This document shows, one piece after another, positions 1 to 8,480 of a DNA stretch of 64,000 nt. The notes beneath the pieces are model-generated. The model did not search any database, was not told the DNA's origin, and saw only the letters and a program-made list of their open reading frames with translations. This DNA comes from Streptomyces flavotricini (GTDB lineage Bacteria; Actinomycetota; Actinomycetes; Streptomycetales; Streptomycetaceae). Both the position numbers and the translations under genes were made by a program. The stretch spans positions 4,365,219-4,429,218 of the forward strand of contig NZ_JAINUL010000001.1 in the NCBI RefSeq assembly GCF_020639365.1, in the 5' to 3' direction. The first letter of the stretch is position 1; each line of letters starts with the position of its first letter.

Positions 1-582
1 CATCCCGGGGATGCCCAGGGCGCGGACCAGGCGGTTTCCCGTCCGGCCGAGGACGGCGGCCGGGGCCGGGTCCTCGTGGCTCCCGTGGCTCCCGTGGCTC
101 CCGTGGTTCTCCTCGCCGAGTGCCTGTTCCAGGCGGTCCAGCTCGGCCGGCGGGGTGCGGGGCCCGGCGTCGGCCAGCAGCACCCGCTCTCCGGCGGAGG
201 CGAGGACTCCGGCGCGCAGCGCGGCGCCCCGGCCGCGGTGGTCCTCGGAGCGGATCAGCCGGATCCGGGGCTCGTCGGCGGCCGCGGCCTCGACGAGGTC
301 GGCGGTGGCGTCGGTGGAGGCGTCGTCGACGACGACGAGCTCCCAGTCGCCGGGGCCGCTGCCGAGGCGGGCGTCCAGGTGGGCGCGGAAGGCGTCGAGG
401 GCCGGGCCGATCCGCTGCGCGTCCTCGTGGGCGGGGATGACGACGGAGAGCCCGACGGCGCCCAGCCAGGGGGCGGCCGCGGCCGGTTCGCCCGCGACCC
501 TCTCGCCGGTCGCTCGGGCTCCGCCGGTCGCTCGGCTCCCGCCGGCCGCTTCGGTCTCGCCGGTCGCGGCCGTGTCGGTCAT
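1..582 (-). CDS. Family 2 glycosyltransferase, N-terminal part (runs off left edge)
   Basis: The visible 194 residues are the amino-terminal part of a GT-A fold glycosyltransferase. After a low-complexity Ala/Gly/Thr leader of about 40 residues come the VVIPA strand, the nucleotide-binding VVVDDAST motif near residue 80 and an ADA segment where the metal-binding DXD normally lies. These show family 2; donor and acceptor sugars cannot be told. A His-Gly-Ser repeat encoded by a 9-bp tandem repeat follows. The start ATG at 582 overlaps the stop of the upstream GntR gene as ATGA, so the two genes are probably translationally coupled. The C-terminus lies outside the window. Confidence 0.85.
   Translation of the reverse strand, partial: MTDTAATGETEAAGGSRATGGARATGERVAGEPAAAAPWLGAVGLSVVIPAHEDAQRIGPALDAFRAHLDARLGSGPGDWELVVVDDASTDATADLVEAAAADEPRIRLIRSEDHRGRGAALRAGVLASAGERVLLADAGPRTPPAELDRLEQALGEENHGSHGSHGSHEDPAPAAVLGRTGNRLVRALGIPGM
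72..106. repeat. 9-bp tandem repeat inside the glycosyltransferase
   Basis: About three and a half copies of a 9-bp unit (CTCCCGTGG on the + strand) encode a His-Gly-Ser triplet repeat in the glycosyltransferase on the minus strand. The unit is in frame, so copy-number change would alter length without a frameshift. Confidence 0.8.
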
Positions 583-1259
583 GCGCCGACCGCCTTGAGC
601 CCCGCGGCCCAGTCCAGCCCGTGCTGGTTGTACGCGTACACGAGGCGTCGTACCTCGTCGGCGTCGGCCCGGGTCACCGCGTCCACCAGCTCGTTGTGGC
701 CGGACCACAGTCCGGTGTGCAGGTCCGGCGCGGCCTTCAGGTGCGGTACGGCGAAGACCCAGCACTGCACCCGGATGCGGTGCAGGAACTCCGAGATGTA
801 CGTATTGCCGACCAGCCCGCTCAGCTCCCTCCAGAAGCGCAGGTCGTAGCCGATCAGCACTTCGAGGGAACCGCTCTGCGCGGCCCTGCACGCCTCCTCG
901 GCACGACGGCGCACCGACACCAGCAATTCGCCGGAGCCGGGCGCGGTGCCGCGCTCGACGAGCCGCCGGAAGATCCCGTCCACTATGAGCGTACGGGCCT
1001 CGATCATGCCCCGGTAGTCGTCCACGGAGAAGACGCGCACGCGAAAGCCCCGGTGCTGGACCGATTCCAGCAGCCCCTGGGCCGAGAGGTCGACCAGTGC
1101 CTCGCGTACGGGGGTCGCGGAGACCTCGTACTGCTCGGCGATCTGCTTGACCGTGAACTCGGTGCCCGGCGGCAGGCGTCCCGCCAGCACCTCGTCGCGC
1201 AGCGCGTCCGCGATCTGCTGGCGAAGTGTGTTGCGGGTGACAGCGCCGCTGCCTGGCAT
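579..1259 (-). CDS. GntR/FCD-family transcriptional regulator
   Basis: This 226-residue protein has an N-terminal winged helix-turn-helix (about residues 8-75, including VSATPVREAL and the wing QGLLESVQHRGFRV). A C-terminal all-helical FCD ligand-binding domain follows (about 85-220). FCD regulators bind small carboxylates, often with a metal, and usually repress adjacent catabolic genes. It has a good ribosome site (GAGGAGAC) upstream of ATG 1259. It lies between a class III aminotransferase, which it might control, and the glycosyltransferase whose start it overlaps by four bases. The effector cannot be predicted. Confidence 0.93.
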   Translation of the reverse strand: MPGSGAVTRNTLRQQIADALRDEVLAGRLPPGTEFTVKQIAEQYEVSATPVREALVDLSAQGLLESVQHRGFRVRVFSVDDYRGMIEARTLIVDGIFRRLVERGTAPGSGELLVSVRRRAEEACRAAQSGSLEVLIGYDLRFWRELSGLVGNTYISEFLHRIRVQCWVFAVPHLKAAPDLHTGLWSGHNELVDAVTRADADEVRRLVYAYNQHGLDWAAGLKAVGA

Positions 1260-1358
1260 AGGGGTCCGTCTCCTCAGTAGAACTTTCGGACACCTTAGGC
1301 CAGGCAGCGAGGCCGAAACCGATCGAACGCCGGTGGCGTGCGTCTCGCGCGCCCCCGG

Positions 1359-2741
1359 TCAGGCGGAGGTGGTGTGCCGGTCCGCGACCGTCAGCGCCTC
1401 GTCCAGCAGGGCCAGGCCCTCCTTGGCCTCCGCCTCCGTGATGGTGCACGGCGGCACGACGTGCGTCCGGTTCATGTTCACGAAGGGCCACAGGCCGGAG
1501 GCCTTGCAGGCCGCCGCGAATTCGGCCATCGGCGCGTTGTCGGCCCCGGCCGCGTTGTACGGGACGAGCGGCTCGCGCGTCTCCTTGTCGCGTACGAGCT
1601 CCAGCGCCCAGAACGCGCCGAGGCCCCGGACCTCGCCGACCGACGGGTGCCGCTCGGCGATCTCGGCGAGCGCCGGGCCGATGACGTTCGCGCCGAGGTG
1701 GGCGGCGTGCTCGACGACGCCCTCCTCCTCCATGGCGTTGATCGTCGCCACGGCGGCGGCGCAGGCCAGGGGGTGGCCGGAGTACGTCAGGCCGCCGGGG
1801 TAGGGGCGGGTGGCGAAGGTCTCGGCGATGGCGCCGGAGATGGCGACGCCGCCGAGCGGCACGTACCCGCTGTTCACGCCCTTGGCGAAGGTGATCAGGT
1901 CGGGGGTGACGTCCCAGTGCTGGGCGGCGAACCACTTGCCGGTGCGGCCGAAGCCGGACATGACCTCGTCGAGGATGAAGACGATGCCGTGGCGGTCGCA
2001 GAGCTCGCGCACGCCCGCGAGGTAGCCGGCCGGCGGGGTCATGATCCCGGCGGTGCCGGGCACGCTCTCCAGGATGATCGCGGCGATGGTCGCCGGGCCC
2101 TCGAAGGCGATGGTGTCGGCGAGGTGCGCGAGGGCCCGCTCGCACTCCTCGGCTTCGGTGGTGGCGTGGAACGGCGAGCGGTAGAGGAACGGGCCCCAGA
2201 AGTGCACGACCCCGGCGGCGGCCGTGTCGGAGGGCCAGCGGCGCGGGTCGCCGGTCAGGTTGATCGCGGCGGCGGTGGCCCCGTGGTACGAGCGGTAGGT
2301 GGAGAGCACCTTCTGCCGGCCCGTGTGCAGACGGGCCATGCGGACGGCGTTCTCGACGGCCTCGGCGCCGCCGTTGGTGAAGAAGACCTTGTCCAGGTCG
2401 CCCGGGGTCCGCTCGGCGATGAGGCGTGCGGCCTCGGAGCGGACGTCGACGGCGAAGCCGGGCGCCAGGGTGCAGAGCCGGGCGGCCTGCTCCTGGATGG
2501 CGGCGACGACCTTGGGGTGCTGGTGGCCGATGTTGGTGTTCACCAGCTGGGAGGCGAAGTCGAGGTAGCGGTTGCCGTCGTAGTCCCAGAAGTACGACCC
2601 CTCGGCCCCGGCGACGGCGAGCGGGTCGATCAGGGCCTGGGCGGACCAGGAGTGGAAGACGTGGGCGCGGTCGGCGGCCTTGACGGAGGCGCCGGTGGCC
2701 GCGATGTCTGCGGGGTTGCCCGTGGTGACGTGAGGGGTCAT
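1359..2741 (-). CDS. Class III PLP-dependent aminotransferase
   Basis: The 460 residues are full length for the class III (omega) aminotransferase family. The PLP-phosphate loop NGGAEAVENA lies near residue 125, the cofactor-contacting Asp258 in DEVMSGFG, and the Schiff-base Lys287 in TFAKGVNSGY. Its closest character is the taurine:pyruvate / beta-alanine-type group, annotated in actinomycetes as 'aspartate aminotransferase family'. The amino donor is not deducible. It reads toward the GntR regulator with about 100 bp between them, which suggests local control. Upstream is the divergent DJ-1/MarR operon. Confidence 0.9.
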   Translation of the reverse strand: MTPHVTTGNPADIAATGASVKAADRAHVFHSWSAQALIDPLAVAGAEGSYFWDYDGNRYLDFASQLVNTNIGHQHPKVVAAIQEQAARLCTLAPGFAVDVRSEAARLIAERTPGDLDKVFFTNGGAEAVENAVRMARLHTGRQKVLSTYRSYHGATAAAINLTGDPRRWPSDTAAAGVVHFWGPFLYRSPFHATTEAEECERALAHLADTIAFEGPATIAAIILESVPGTAGIMTPPAGYLAGVRELCDRHGIVFILDEVMSGFGRTGKWFAAQHWDVTPDLITFAKGVNSGYVPLGGVAISGAIAETFATRPYPGGLTYSGHPLACAAAVATINAMEEEGVVEHAAHLGANVIGPALAEIAERHPSVGEVRGLGAFWALELVRDKETREPLVPYNAAGADNAPMAEFAAACKASGLWPFVNMNRTHVVPPCTITEAEAKEGLALLDEALTVADRHTTSA

Positions 2742-2846
2742 GCGGCCACGCTAAAAGTGCGCAGGTGGGAAGGGATATCGGCGGACTGTCTGCGGGTGGG
2801 GGCCGGGCCTCGGCAGTCTGTCGCCGCGGAAGGGGAACGAGGTGAT

Positions 2847-2881
2847 TGACAGCACACTGTCGAAGTGACAGCCTACTGTCA
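2847..2881. promoter_or_regulatory. Twin palindromic operator upstream of DJ-1/MarR operon
   Basis: Two palindromes of the form TGACAG-N4-CTGTC(A/G) are repeated with a 19-bp period, ending at the first possible ATG (2881) of the DJ-1 gene. Their position and MarR-type symmetry make them the likely autoregulatory site for the MarR protein encoded second in this operon. This is inference from location; no binding data are available. Confidence 0.7.
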
Positions 2882-2904
2882 TGTCGATGGAAGAGGCGAT
2901 GACG

Positions 2905-3588
2905 ATGAAGACGACCGGGACGACGCCCGCTCCCTCCGCTACCTCCGCCCCCTGTGTTCCCTCCGCTCCCACCCCCCGGCCGGTGCACCTCGCGGTGTAC
3001 GACACGTACGCGGACTGGGAAACCGGCCACACCACCGCGCACCTGACCCAGCGCGGACACCGGGTCCGTACGGTCGGCTTCGCCGCCGGAGCGTCCGTCA
3101 CCACCATGGGCGGCGTGCGCATCCAGCCCGACCTGGCCCTCGCGGACCTCTCGCCCGAGGACTCCTCCCTCCTCATCCTGACCGGCGCCTCGCTGTGGGA
3201 CTCCGGCGACGAGCTGGCCCCCTTCGCGGCGAAGGCGCGTGAGTTCCTGGCGGCCGGGGTACCCGTCGCCGCGATCTGCGGAGCCACGGCCGGCCTGGCC
3301 CGGGAAGGCCTGCTCGACGCGTACGCCCACACCAGCGCGGCCGCCGCGTACCTGGCCCGGCAGCCGGGCTACGCGGGCACCGGGCGGTACGTCGAAGCCG
3401 ACGCGGTGACGGACGGCGACCTGATCACGGCGGGCCCGACGGAGCCGGTCGCCTTCGCCCGGGAGGTCTTCGCCCGGCTGGACGTCTACGGGCCGGAGGT
3501 GCTCGACGCCTGGTACCGGCTCTTCCACGACTCGGACGCGAGCGCGTTCCCGGTGCTGATGGCGGCGGCGGAGCGTGGCGATGCCTGA
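2905..3588 (+). CDS. DJ-1/PfpI-family (glutamine amidotransferase-like) protein
   Basis: The 227-residue protein has a DJ-1/PfpI fold. The nucleophile-elbow cysteine is in AAICGATAGLA (about residue 125 from this start), an acidic partner lies in DWE near the N-terminus and a histidine follows in AYAHTS. Members act as glyoxalases, chaperone-like deglycases or amidases, so a stress role is plausible but unproven. In-frame ATGs at 2881, 2887 and 2899 are possible. ATG 2905 is preferred because GGAAGAGG sits eight bases upstream of it and the earlier ATGs fall in the operator. Its end overlaps the MarR gene. Confidence 0.85.
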   Translation: MKTTGTTPAPSATSAPCVPSAPTPRPVHLAVYDTYADWETGHTTAHLTQRGHRVRTVGFAAGASVTTMGGVRIQPDLALADLSPEDSSLLILTGASLWDSGDELAPFAAKAREFLAAGVPVAAICGATAGLAREGLLDAYAHTSAAAAYLARQPGYAGTGRYVEADAVTDGDLITAGPTEPVAFAREVFARLDVYGPEVLDAWYRLFHDSDASAFPVLMAAAERGDA

Positions 3589-4096
3589 GGTCTCCGCTTC
3601 GTCGGCACGGGACCGGCAGGACCGGCAGGAGCTGCAGGAGCTGCAGGACCTGCTGAGCCGCACCGCGCTGGGGGTGTTCGGCCTGAACGGCCGGTTCCTC
3701 GCGATCTCCGAGGAGCTGGCCGGGCCCGCCGGGCTGACCGCGGCCTGGTGGCAGGTGCTGGGGGCGGTACTCCGGGAGCCGCTGCCGGTGGCGGGGATCG
3801 CCCGGGCCATGGGCATCACGCGGCAGAGCGTCCAGCGCATCGCGGACCTGCTGGTGGGGAAGGGCCTCGCGGAGTACGTCCCGAACCCCGCCCACCGGCG
3901 CGCGAAGCTGCTGCGCCCGACGGAGGAGGGACGTGCCGCCGTCGCCCGCATCACCCCGGCCCACGCCGTCCTGGCCACCCGCCTCGCGGACCAGCTGGGC
4001 GAGGCGGGATTCAGGGAGACGGTCGAGGTACTCGACCGTCTCACGAAGGCGCTGGACACCCTGCTCGCCGAGGGATCCGGCGCCGCCGACGCCTGA
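3581..4096 (+). CDS. MarR-family transcriptional regulator
   Basis: This 171-residue winged-helix protein has the MarR layout: an N-terminal dimerisation helix, the recognition region AMGITRQSVQRIADLL (about residues 70-90) and the wing with NPAHRRAKLL. ATG 3581 is chosen over GTG 3575 because GGAG lies seven bases before it. It overlaps the DJ-1 stop by eight bases, so the pair is translationally coupled. It probably represses its own operon through the twin palindromes at 2847-2881. The ligand is unknown. Confidence 0.92.
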   Translation: MPEVSASSARDRQDRQELQELQDLLSRTALGVFGLNGRFLAISEELAGPAGLTAAWWQVLGAVLREPLPVAGIARAMGITRQSVQRIADLLVGKGLAEYVPNPAHRRAKLLRPTEEGRAAVARITPAHAVLATRLADQLGEAGFRETVEVLDRLTKALDTLLAEGSGAADA

Positions 4097-4152
4097 GGCG
4101 CCGGGGCGGGGCGGGGCGGGAACGCCGTGACCGCGCAGGGGTACGCGTACTC

Positions 4153-4662
4153 CTACGCGTCCGCGTCCGCCTCGGCCTCCGCCTCCGCCTCCGCCGACCG
4201 GTCCAACTCCTCCCCGATCGCCGCGCGCAGCCCGTCGTGCCGGGGGCCCAGCCCGTACCGGCTCCCCCGCATGTACTCGTCCCCGTAGAGCCACACCGGC
4301 ATGCGCACCCTGTCGGCGGGCTCCCAGTCGTAGCGGGGCCAGATGTGGGCGTGGAGGTACGGATCGGTGTTGCCCAGGATCTCGATGTTCACCCGGCGGA
4401 AGGCCGGATCGAGGCGCCTGCAAGCCCGTTCGACGGCCCCGGCGAGCCGCTCCATGTCACCGAGGTACGCCAGTCTGCGCGCCCGCGGCAGGTCCGAGAG
4501 CCGGGTCACCGACGGATCGTCGGTCAGCAGCACCGCGTACCCGGGGAGGAACTGCCGGTCCCCGATCACGGCGAAGCCCTGGTCGAGGCGGCGCAGGACG
4601 GTGGGGTTCTCGCCCCGATGCGCGCTGCCTATGCGGTCGTTGCGCCAGTCACCGTTGGTCAT
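4153..4662 (-). CDS. HIT-superfamily hydrolase/transferase-like protein
   Basis: The 169-residue protein resembles the HIT nucleotide-binding superfamily. It has a conserved NIEILGNTDPYLHAHIWPRY segment with a His-x-His pair, like the catalytic HxHxH track of diadenosine-polyphosphate hydrolases, though the third histidine is replaced. The C-terminus is an acidic Glu/Ala then Asp/Ala repeat. A -10 box TACGGT lies six bases before the ATG, so the mRNA is probably leaderless. Substrate and even catalytic competence are uncertain. It converges with the MarR gene. Confidence 0.75.
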   Translation of the reverse strand: MTNGDWRNDRIGSAHRGENPTVLRRLDQGFAVIGDRQFLPGYAVLLTDDPSVTRLSDLPRARRLAYLGDMERLAGAVERACRRLDPAFRRVNIEILGNTDPYLHAHIWPRYDWEPADRVRMPVWLYGDEYMRGSRYGLGPRHDGLRAAIGEELDRSAEAEAEAEADADA

Positions 4663-4668
4663 CCGGGG

Positions 4669-4674
4669 ACCGTA
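4669..4674 (-). promoter_or_regulatory. -10 box of leaderless HIT-family gene
   Basis: TACGGT is followed by six bases and then the ATG at 4662, the arrangement of a leaderless actinomycete transcript. No convincing -35 box is seen. Confidence 0.6.
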
Positions 4675-4725
4675 CTCCACCGTCCCGGGGATACGTCCCG
4701 AGGACTGATCGACCGCTTCGGGCGT

Positions 4726-4759
4726 GGCTCTCAGGTCTGCCCTGTCATACCTGAGAGCC
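4726..4759. promoter_or_regulatory. Perfect 11-bp inverted repeat, candidate operator
   Basis: GGCTCTCAGGT and ACCTGAGAGCC form perfect arms separated by 12 bp, between the divergent HIT gene and the DUF1023 hydrolase. The right arm shares TACCTGAGAG with a site at 9175, just before the second kinase/regulator pair of the same gene run. It is therefore a good candidate target for one or both NarL-type response regulators encoded there. It has no T tract and no upstream gene to terminate. Confidence 0.7.
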
Positions 4760-4875
4760 ATACGGAAAGGGCGCTCTGCAGCGGGACGCCGACGAGGCCC
4801 CTCCATTCCTAACTTCGAGACCAGAGATGACGCGAGGACAGCCCTCTGGATCGAGCGAAGGAAAAGGGACCCGCC

Positions 4876-5889
4876 ATGACCCGCGCCGCAGGCCGCCCCG
4901 CAGGCCGCCCACAAGGACGCCTCGAAGGACGCACCGCGGGCCGCCGCGCCGGACGCCACCCCGGCCGGCTGCGGCGGACCCTGCTGGCCGGGCTCGTCGC
5001 CGCGGCGGTCGTGTTCCCCGTCTCCGCCGCCGCCCCTCCCGACGTCCCGGCCCCGCCGCCCGCCGTGCTCGCCGAACAGGCCCCGCTCCAGGCCCGGTAC
5101 GCCGCCAACCGCGCCGACCTCGCCGAGGCGGGCCGCATGGCGCGGGACGCCGGCCGCACCGGCCGCGCGGCGAAGCTGCGGGCCATGGAGGCGGACGGCA
5201 CCGCCCGGTTCCTCGCCTTCGACGGTCGCGGCCGGGGCCGTGCCGTCGAGGTGCTCGGCGATCTGGAGACCGCCGACCGGGTCGCCGTACTGGTGCCCGG
5301 CTCCGACACCACCCTGGACACCTACCAGCGGTTCCGCGCCGGGGCCGTCGCCCTGCAGCAGCGCCTGCGCGCCGCGCATCCCCGCTCCGCCGTGGTCGCA
5401 TGGCTCGGGTACGACACCCCCGGCACGGTCAGCGCGACCGTCCTGACCGCCGACCGGGCGGATGCGGCGGCCGCCGAACTGGGCCCCTTCCTCGCCCGGT
5501 TGGGGCGGGCCGCCGCGCCCGGCGCCCGGCTCTCCCTGCTCTGCCACTCCTACGGGAGCGTGGTCTGCGCCCGGACCGCCACCGGCCCCGAAGTCGGCGA
5601 CATGGCCCTGTTCGGCAGCCCCGGTACGGGCGCCGGCTCCGCCGCCGAGCTGCCGACCGGCGCCCGGGTCTGGGCCGGGCGCGGCGGGGCCGACTGGATC
5701 GGACACGTCCCCCATGTCCGCCTCGGCGGGATCGGCTTCGGCACCGACCCCGTCGACCCCGCCTTCGGAGCCCGGCTCTTCGCCGCCGGCCCCGGCGGCC
5801 ACAGCGACTACCTCAAGCCCGGCACCACGTCCCTCGACAGCCTGACCCGCATCGTCCTCGGCCATGACCCGGAGGTCCCCCATGCGTAA
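4876..5889 (+). CDS. Secreted alpha/beta hydrolase (DUF1023)
   Basis: The 337-residue protein has an unusually long Arg/Gly-rich n-region, then RRTLLAGLVAAAVV and an Ala-rich cleavage region, so it is probably exported, possibly by Tat. The mature part is a DUF1023 alpha/beta hydrolase with the nucleophile serine in LLCHSYGSVVC, a VAVLVPGSDTT strand and a late histidine in GGHSDY. Substrates of this family are not known. GGGA precedes ATG 4876. It leads an operon with an acyltransferase and a two-component system, its stop overlapping the next start by eight bases, suggesting an envelope-stress or envelope-modification unit. Confidence 0.87.
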   Translation: MTRAAGRPAGRPQGRLEGRTAGRRAGRHPGRLRRTLLAGLVAAAVVFPVSAAAPPDVPAPPPAVLAEQAPLQARYAANRADLAEAGRMARDAGRTGRAAKLRAMEADGTARFLAFDGRGRGRAVEVLGDLETADRVAVLVPGSDTTLDTYQRFRAGAVALQQRLRAAHPRSAVVAWLGYDTPGTVSATVLTADRADAAAAELGPFLARLGRAAAPGARLSLLCHSYGSVVCARTATGPEVGDMALFGSPGTGAGSAAELPTGARVWAGRGGADWIGHVPHVRLGGIGFGTDPVDPAFGARLFAAGPGGHSDYLKPGTTSLDSLTRIVLGHDPEVPHA

Positions 5890-7093
5890 GCTCCGTGCCC
5901 GCTGGTCCGTCCTCGCGGACCGCATCGACGCCGGGACACCCGCCGACCGGGACCGGGCCGTGGACGCCCTGCGGGCCTTCGCCATCCTCGGCGTGGTGCT
6001 GGGCCACTGGCTGGTGACCGCCCTGACCACCGCCGACGGGGGCCTGGGCAACACCAGTCCGCTGGCCCATCTGCCCTGGCTGGCCCCGGTGTCCTGGATG
6101 TTCCAGACCCTTGCAGTGTTCTTCCTGGTCGGCGGCCATGTCGCCGCCCGCGGCCACTCCTCGGCGCGCGAGCGCGGGGTGCCGTACGGGGTGTGGGTCG
6201 GGCAGCGGCTGTCGCGGCTGTTCCGGCCGGTCGCCGCGGTGCTCGCCCTGTGGACCGTGACCGCGGCCGGGATGCTGCTCGGCGGGGCGGAGCCGGGCAC
6301 CGTCCAGACGCTGGTCAAGCTCGTCCTCTCCCCGCTCTGGTTCCTCCTCGTCTTCACCGTGCTCACCGCCGCCACCCCGCTCGTGGCCCGGATCGGCCCG
6401 CTGTGGCCGCTGGCCGTGGTGGCCGGTGTGGACGTGTGGCGGTTCGGCTTCGGCGGGCCGGAGTGGATCGGCTGGGTCAATGTGGCCGCCGGCTGGCTCG
6501 TCCCCTACACCCTGGGCGCCGCCTGGTCCCGCGGGGCGTTCGCCCGGCGCGCCCCGGCCGCCCTCCTGCTGGGCGCGGGCGCGGCCGCCACCGTCGGGCT
6601 CGTCCTCTGGGGCGGGTACCCGGCCTCCATGGTCGGCGTCCCCGGGGCCCCGATATCGAACCTGAACCCGCCGACGCTGGCCGCCGTCTCCTTCGGCCTG
6701 GCCCAGTGCGGGCTGGCGCTGCTGCTCCGCGGCCCGCTGGAGCGGGCCATGCGAAGGCCCCGGGCCTGGGCGAAGGTGGCGCTGATGAACCTGTCCGCGA
6801 TGACGATCTTCCTCTGGCACCAAACCTCGATGATGGCCGTCACAGCCCTGGGGCTACTGGCCCCCGTCGACCTGCCCGGACTGCACACCGTGCCCGACTC
6901 ACCGCAGTGGATAGCCGCCCGGCTGCTGTGGCTGCCGGTGTTCGCCGCCGCACTGGGCGTCTGCTGGGCCGCGTTCCGTACGTACGAGCAGGGCGGGCGG
7001 CCGAAACGGGGCGGCTCCTCCAGGACCGTCGCGGCCTCCCGCCCGGCGGCAGGTTCCCCGCCGGCACCGGCCGCGGAGATCACCCATGCCTAG
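5882..7093 (+). CDS. Integral membrane acyltransferase (family 3)
   Basis: This 403-residue polytopic protein begins with the family signature: a cytoplasmic DRAVDALRAFAILGVVLGHW helix whose histidine is the expected catalytic residue. About ten hydrophobic segments follow, ending in a charged proline-rich cytoplasmic tail. Acyltransferase-3 proteins O-acylate cell-surface carbohydrates or lipids. ATG 5882 is chosen because GGAGG lies six bases upstream, and it overlaps the hydrolase gene by eight bases. It is likely to work on the same envelope target as the hydrolase. A late LWHQTSMM helix is also typical of the family. Confidence 0.88.
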   Translation: MRKLRARWSVLADRIDAGTPADRDRAVDALRAFAILGVVLGHWLVTALTTADGGLGNTSPLAHLPWLAPVSWMFQTLAVFFLVGGHVAARGHSSARERGVPYGVWVGQRLSRLFRPVAAVLALWTVTAAGMLLGGAEPGTVQTLVKLVLSPLWFLLVFTVLTAATPLVARIGPLWPLAVVAGVDVWRFGFGGPEWIGWVNVAAGWLVPYTLGAAWSRGAFARRAPAALLLGAGAAATVGLVLWGGYPASMVGVPGAPISNLNPPTLAAVSFGLAQCGLALLLRGPLERAMRRPRAWAKVALMNLSAMTIFLWHQTSMMAVTALGLLAPVDLPGLHTVPDSPQWIAARLLWLPVFAAALGVCWAAFRTYEQGGRPKRGGSSRTVAASRPAAGSPPAPAAEITHA

Positions 7094-8471
7094 GCTGGCC
7101 GGTGTGAACGAGCAGAGCGCGCCCCCGGCCGCCTCCCCGGCCAAGGACCGGAGTCCGGCGGCCGCCGGGGCCCCGGCGGCAGACCCGCACGGGCATCCGG
7201 GCCGGGCCGCCGCACCCCGGGGAGGGTGGCTGGGGGCACTGGGCCGGGACCTGCTCACCGCGGAGTGGGATCCGCTGCCCAAAATGTCCCGGCCGCGGTG
7301 GCTGAACCGGCTGCCGCATATTGCGGTCGGCTACGTCGCCGTCTTCTTCTGCTTCCTCACCACGGAACAGCTGGGCGACCACTACGGCGTCACCGGCGGT
7401 CCGCCCCTGGTGGCGGCGCTCCTGACCGGCGCCTCGATCGCGCTCGCGATGTTCCGGCCGTTGGCCGGCTGGTGGCTCGGCCTGCTGGCCGGCGGGCTGA
7501 GCGCGTGGCTGATCCGTCCCGACGTCGGCGCGGGGCAGACGTGGCCCTGGACGGCCGGAGGGTTGATCGCCTTCGCCCCCGTGCTGCTGCTGGTCGCCCT
7601 GCGCGTACCGCCGCGCGTGACCGTCTCGGCCGTCACCGTCCCCGTCGTCCTCACCGGCCTGGCCGAGCTGCTCTGGAAGCCGGAGCACGGCCAGACCACC
7701 GTACTGACGGCGCTCCTGCTCTACGGGTTCGTCGGACTGCTCGGATACGCCCTGCGGGCCACCCGCCTGGCCCGCGGCAAGCTCGTCGAGCAGGAGACGA
7801 TCACCGAGGAGGAGCGGGCCCGGCGCACCCTGCTGGAGGAGCGCAGCCGCATCGCCCGCGAACTGCACGACGTCGTCGCCCACCACATGTCGGTGATCTC
7901 CATCCAGGCGCAGGTCGCCCCGTACCTGGTGGAGAACCCCTCCGAGGAGCTGAAGGAGAACCTGGCGGGCATCCGGGAGAACGCCCTGGAGGCCCTGACG
8001 GAACTGCGCCGGGTGCTGGGCGTGCTGCGCTCCGAGCAGCCGGACGATCCGGCGAACCCGCACCATCCGCAGCCCACCCTCGCCGAACTGGACGGCCTGG
8101 TGGACAACGTCCGCGGTGCGGGGCTGGTGGTCACCACGGAGATCGCGGGTGTCCGGCGGCCCCTGACCCCGGGCGTCGAGCTCACCGCGTACCGGATCGT
8201 GCAGGAGGCGCTGAGCAACTGTCTGCGCCACGCGCCCGGTTCCCGGGTCGAGGTGGGCATCGCGTACGGGCCGCGCGAGCTGCACCTGTGCATCGCCAAC
8301 AGCGCGCCGACCCGGCCGGCCCCGCCCTCGCACGGCGCCGGGCACGGGCTGCTGGGGATGCGGGAGCGGGCGGGCATGCTGGGGGGCGAACTCGCCGCCG
8401 GCCCCCGCCCGGGCGGGGGGTACGAGGTGAGCGCCGTGCTCCCGATGGATCCCGAGACGAAGAAGGACTGA
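7086..8471 (+). CDS. NarL-type sensor histidine kinase, copy 1
   Basis: The 461-residue kinase has a Pro/Ala-rich start, a membrane domain of about six helices (residues 75-225) and a HisKA_3 dimerisation domain with phospho-acceptor His261 in RELHDVVAHHMSV. The HATPase domain ends the chain (GHGLLGMRERAGMLGG). It overlaps the acyltransferase by eight bases, and GGAG lies seven bases before ATG 7086. TAGGCT followed seven bases later by in-frame GTG 7104 could give an alternative leaderless start. It presumably phosphorylates the regulator encoded nine bases downstream. A paralogue lies at 9249. Confidence 0.93.
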   Translation: MPRLAGVNEQSAPPAASPAKDRSPAAAGAPAADPHGHPGRAAAPRGGWLGALGRDLLTAEWDPLPKMSRPRWLNRLPHIAVGYVAVFFCFLTTEQLGDHYGVTGGPPLVAALLTGASIALAMFRPLAGWWLGLLAGGLSAWLIRPDVGAGQTWPWTAGGLIAFAPVLLLVALRVPPRVTVSAVTVPVVLTGLAELLWKPEHGQTTVLTALLLYGFVGLLGYALRATRLARGKLVEQETITEEERARRTLLEERSRIARELHDVVAHHMSVISIQAQVAPYLVENPSEELKENLAGIRENALEALTELRRVLGVLRSEQPDDPANPHHPQPTLAELDGLVDNVRGAGLVVTTEIAGVRRPLTPGVELTAYRIVQEALSNCLRHAPGSRVEVGIAYGPRELHLCIANSAPTRPAPPSHGAGHGLLGMRERAGMLGGELAAGPRPGGGYEVSAVLPMDPETKKD

Positions 8472-8480
8472 AGAGGACGC

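Noticed and set aside
6505..7083. Minus-strand frames inside the acyltransferase gene
   Set aside because: They are antisense to a coupled operon gene and have no domain content.
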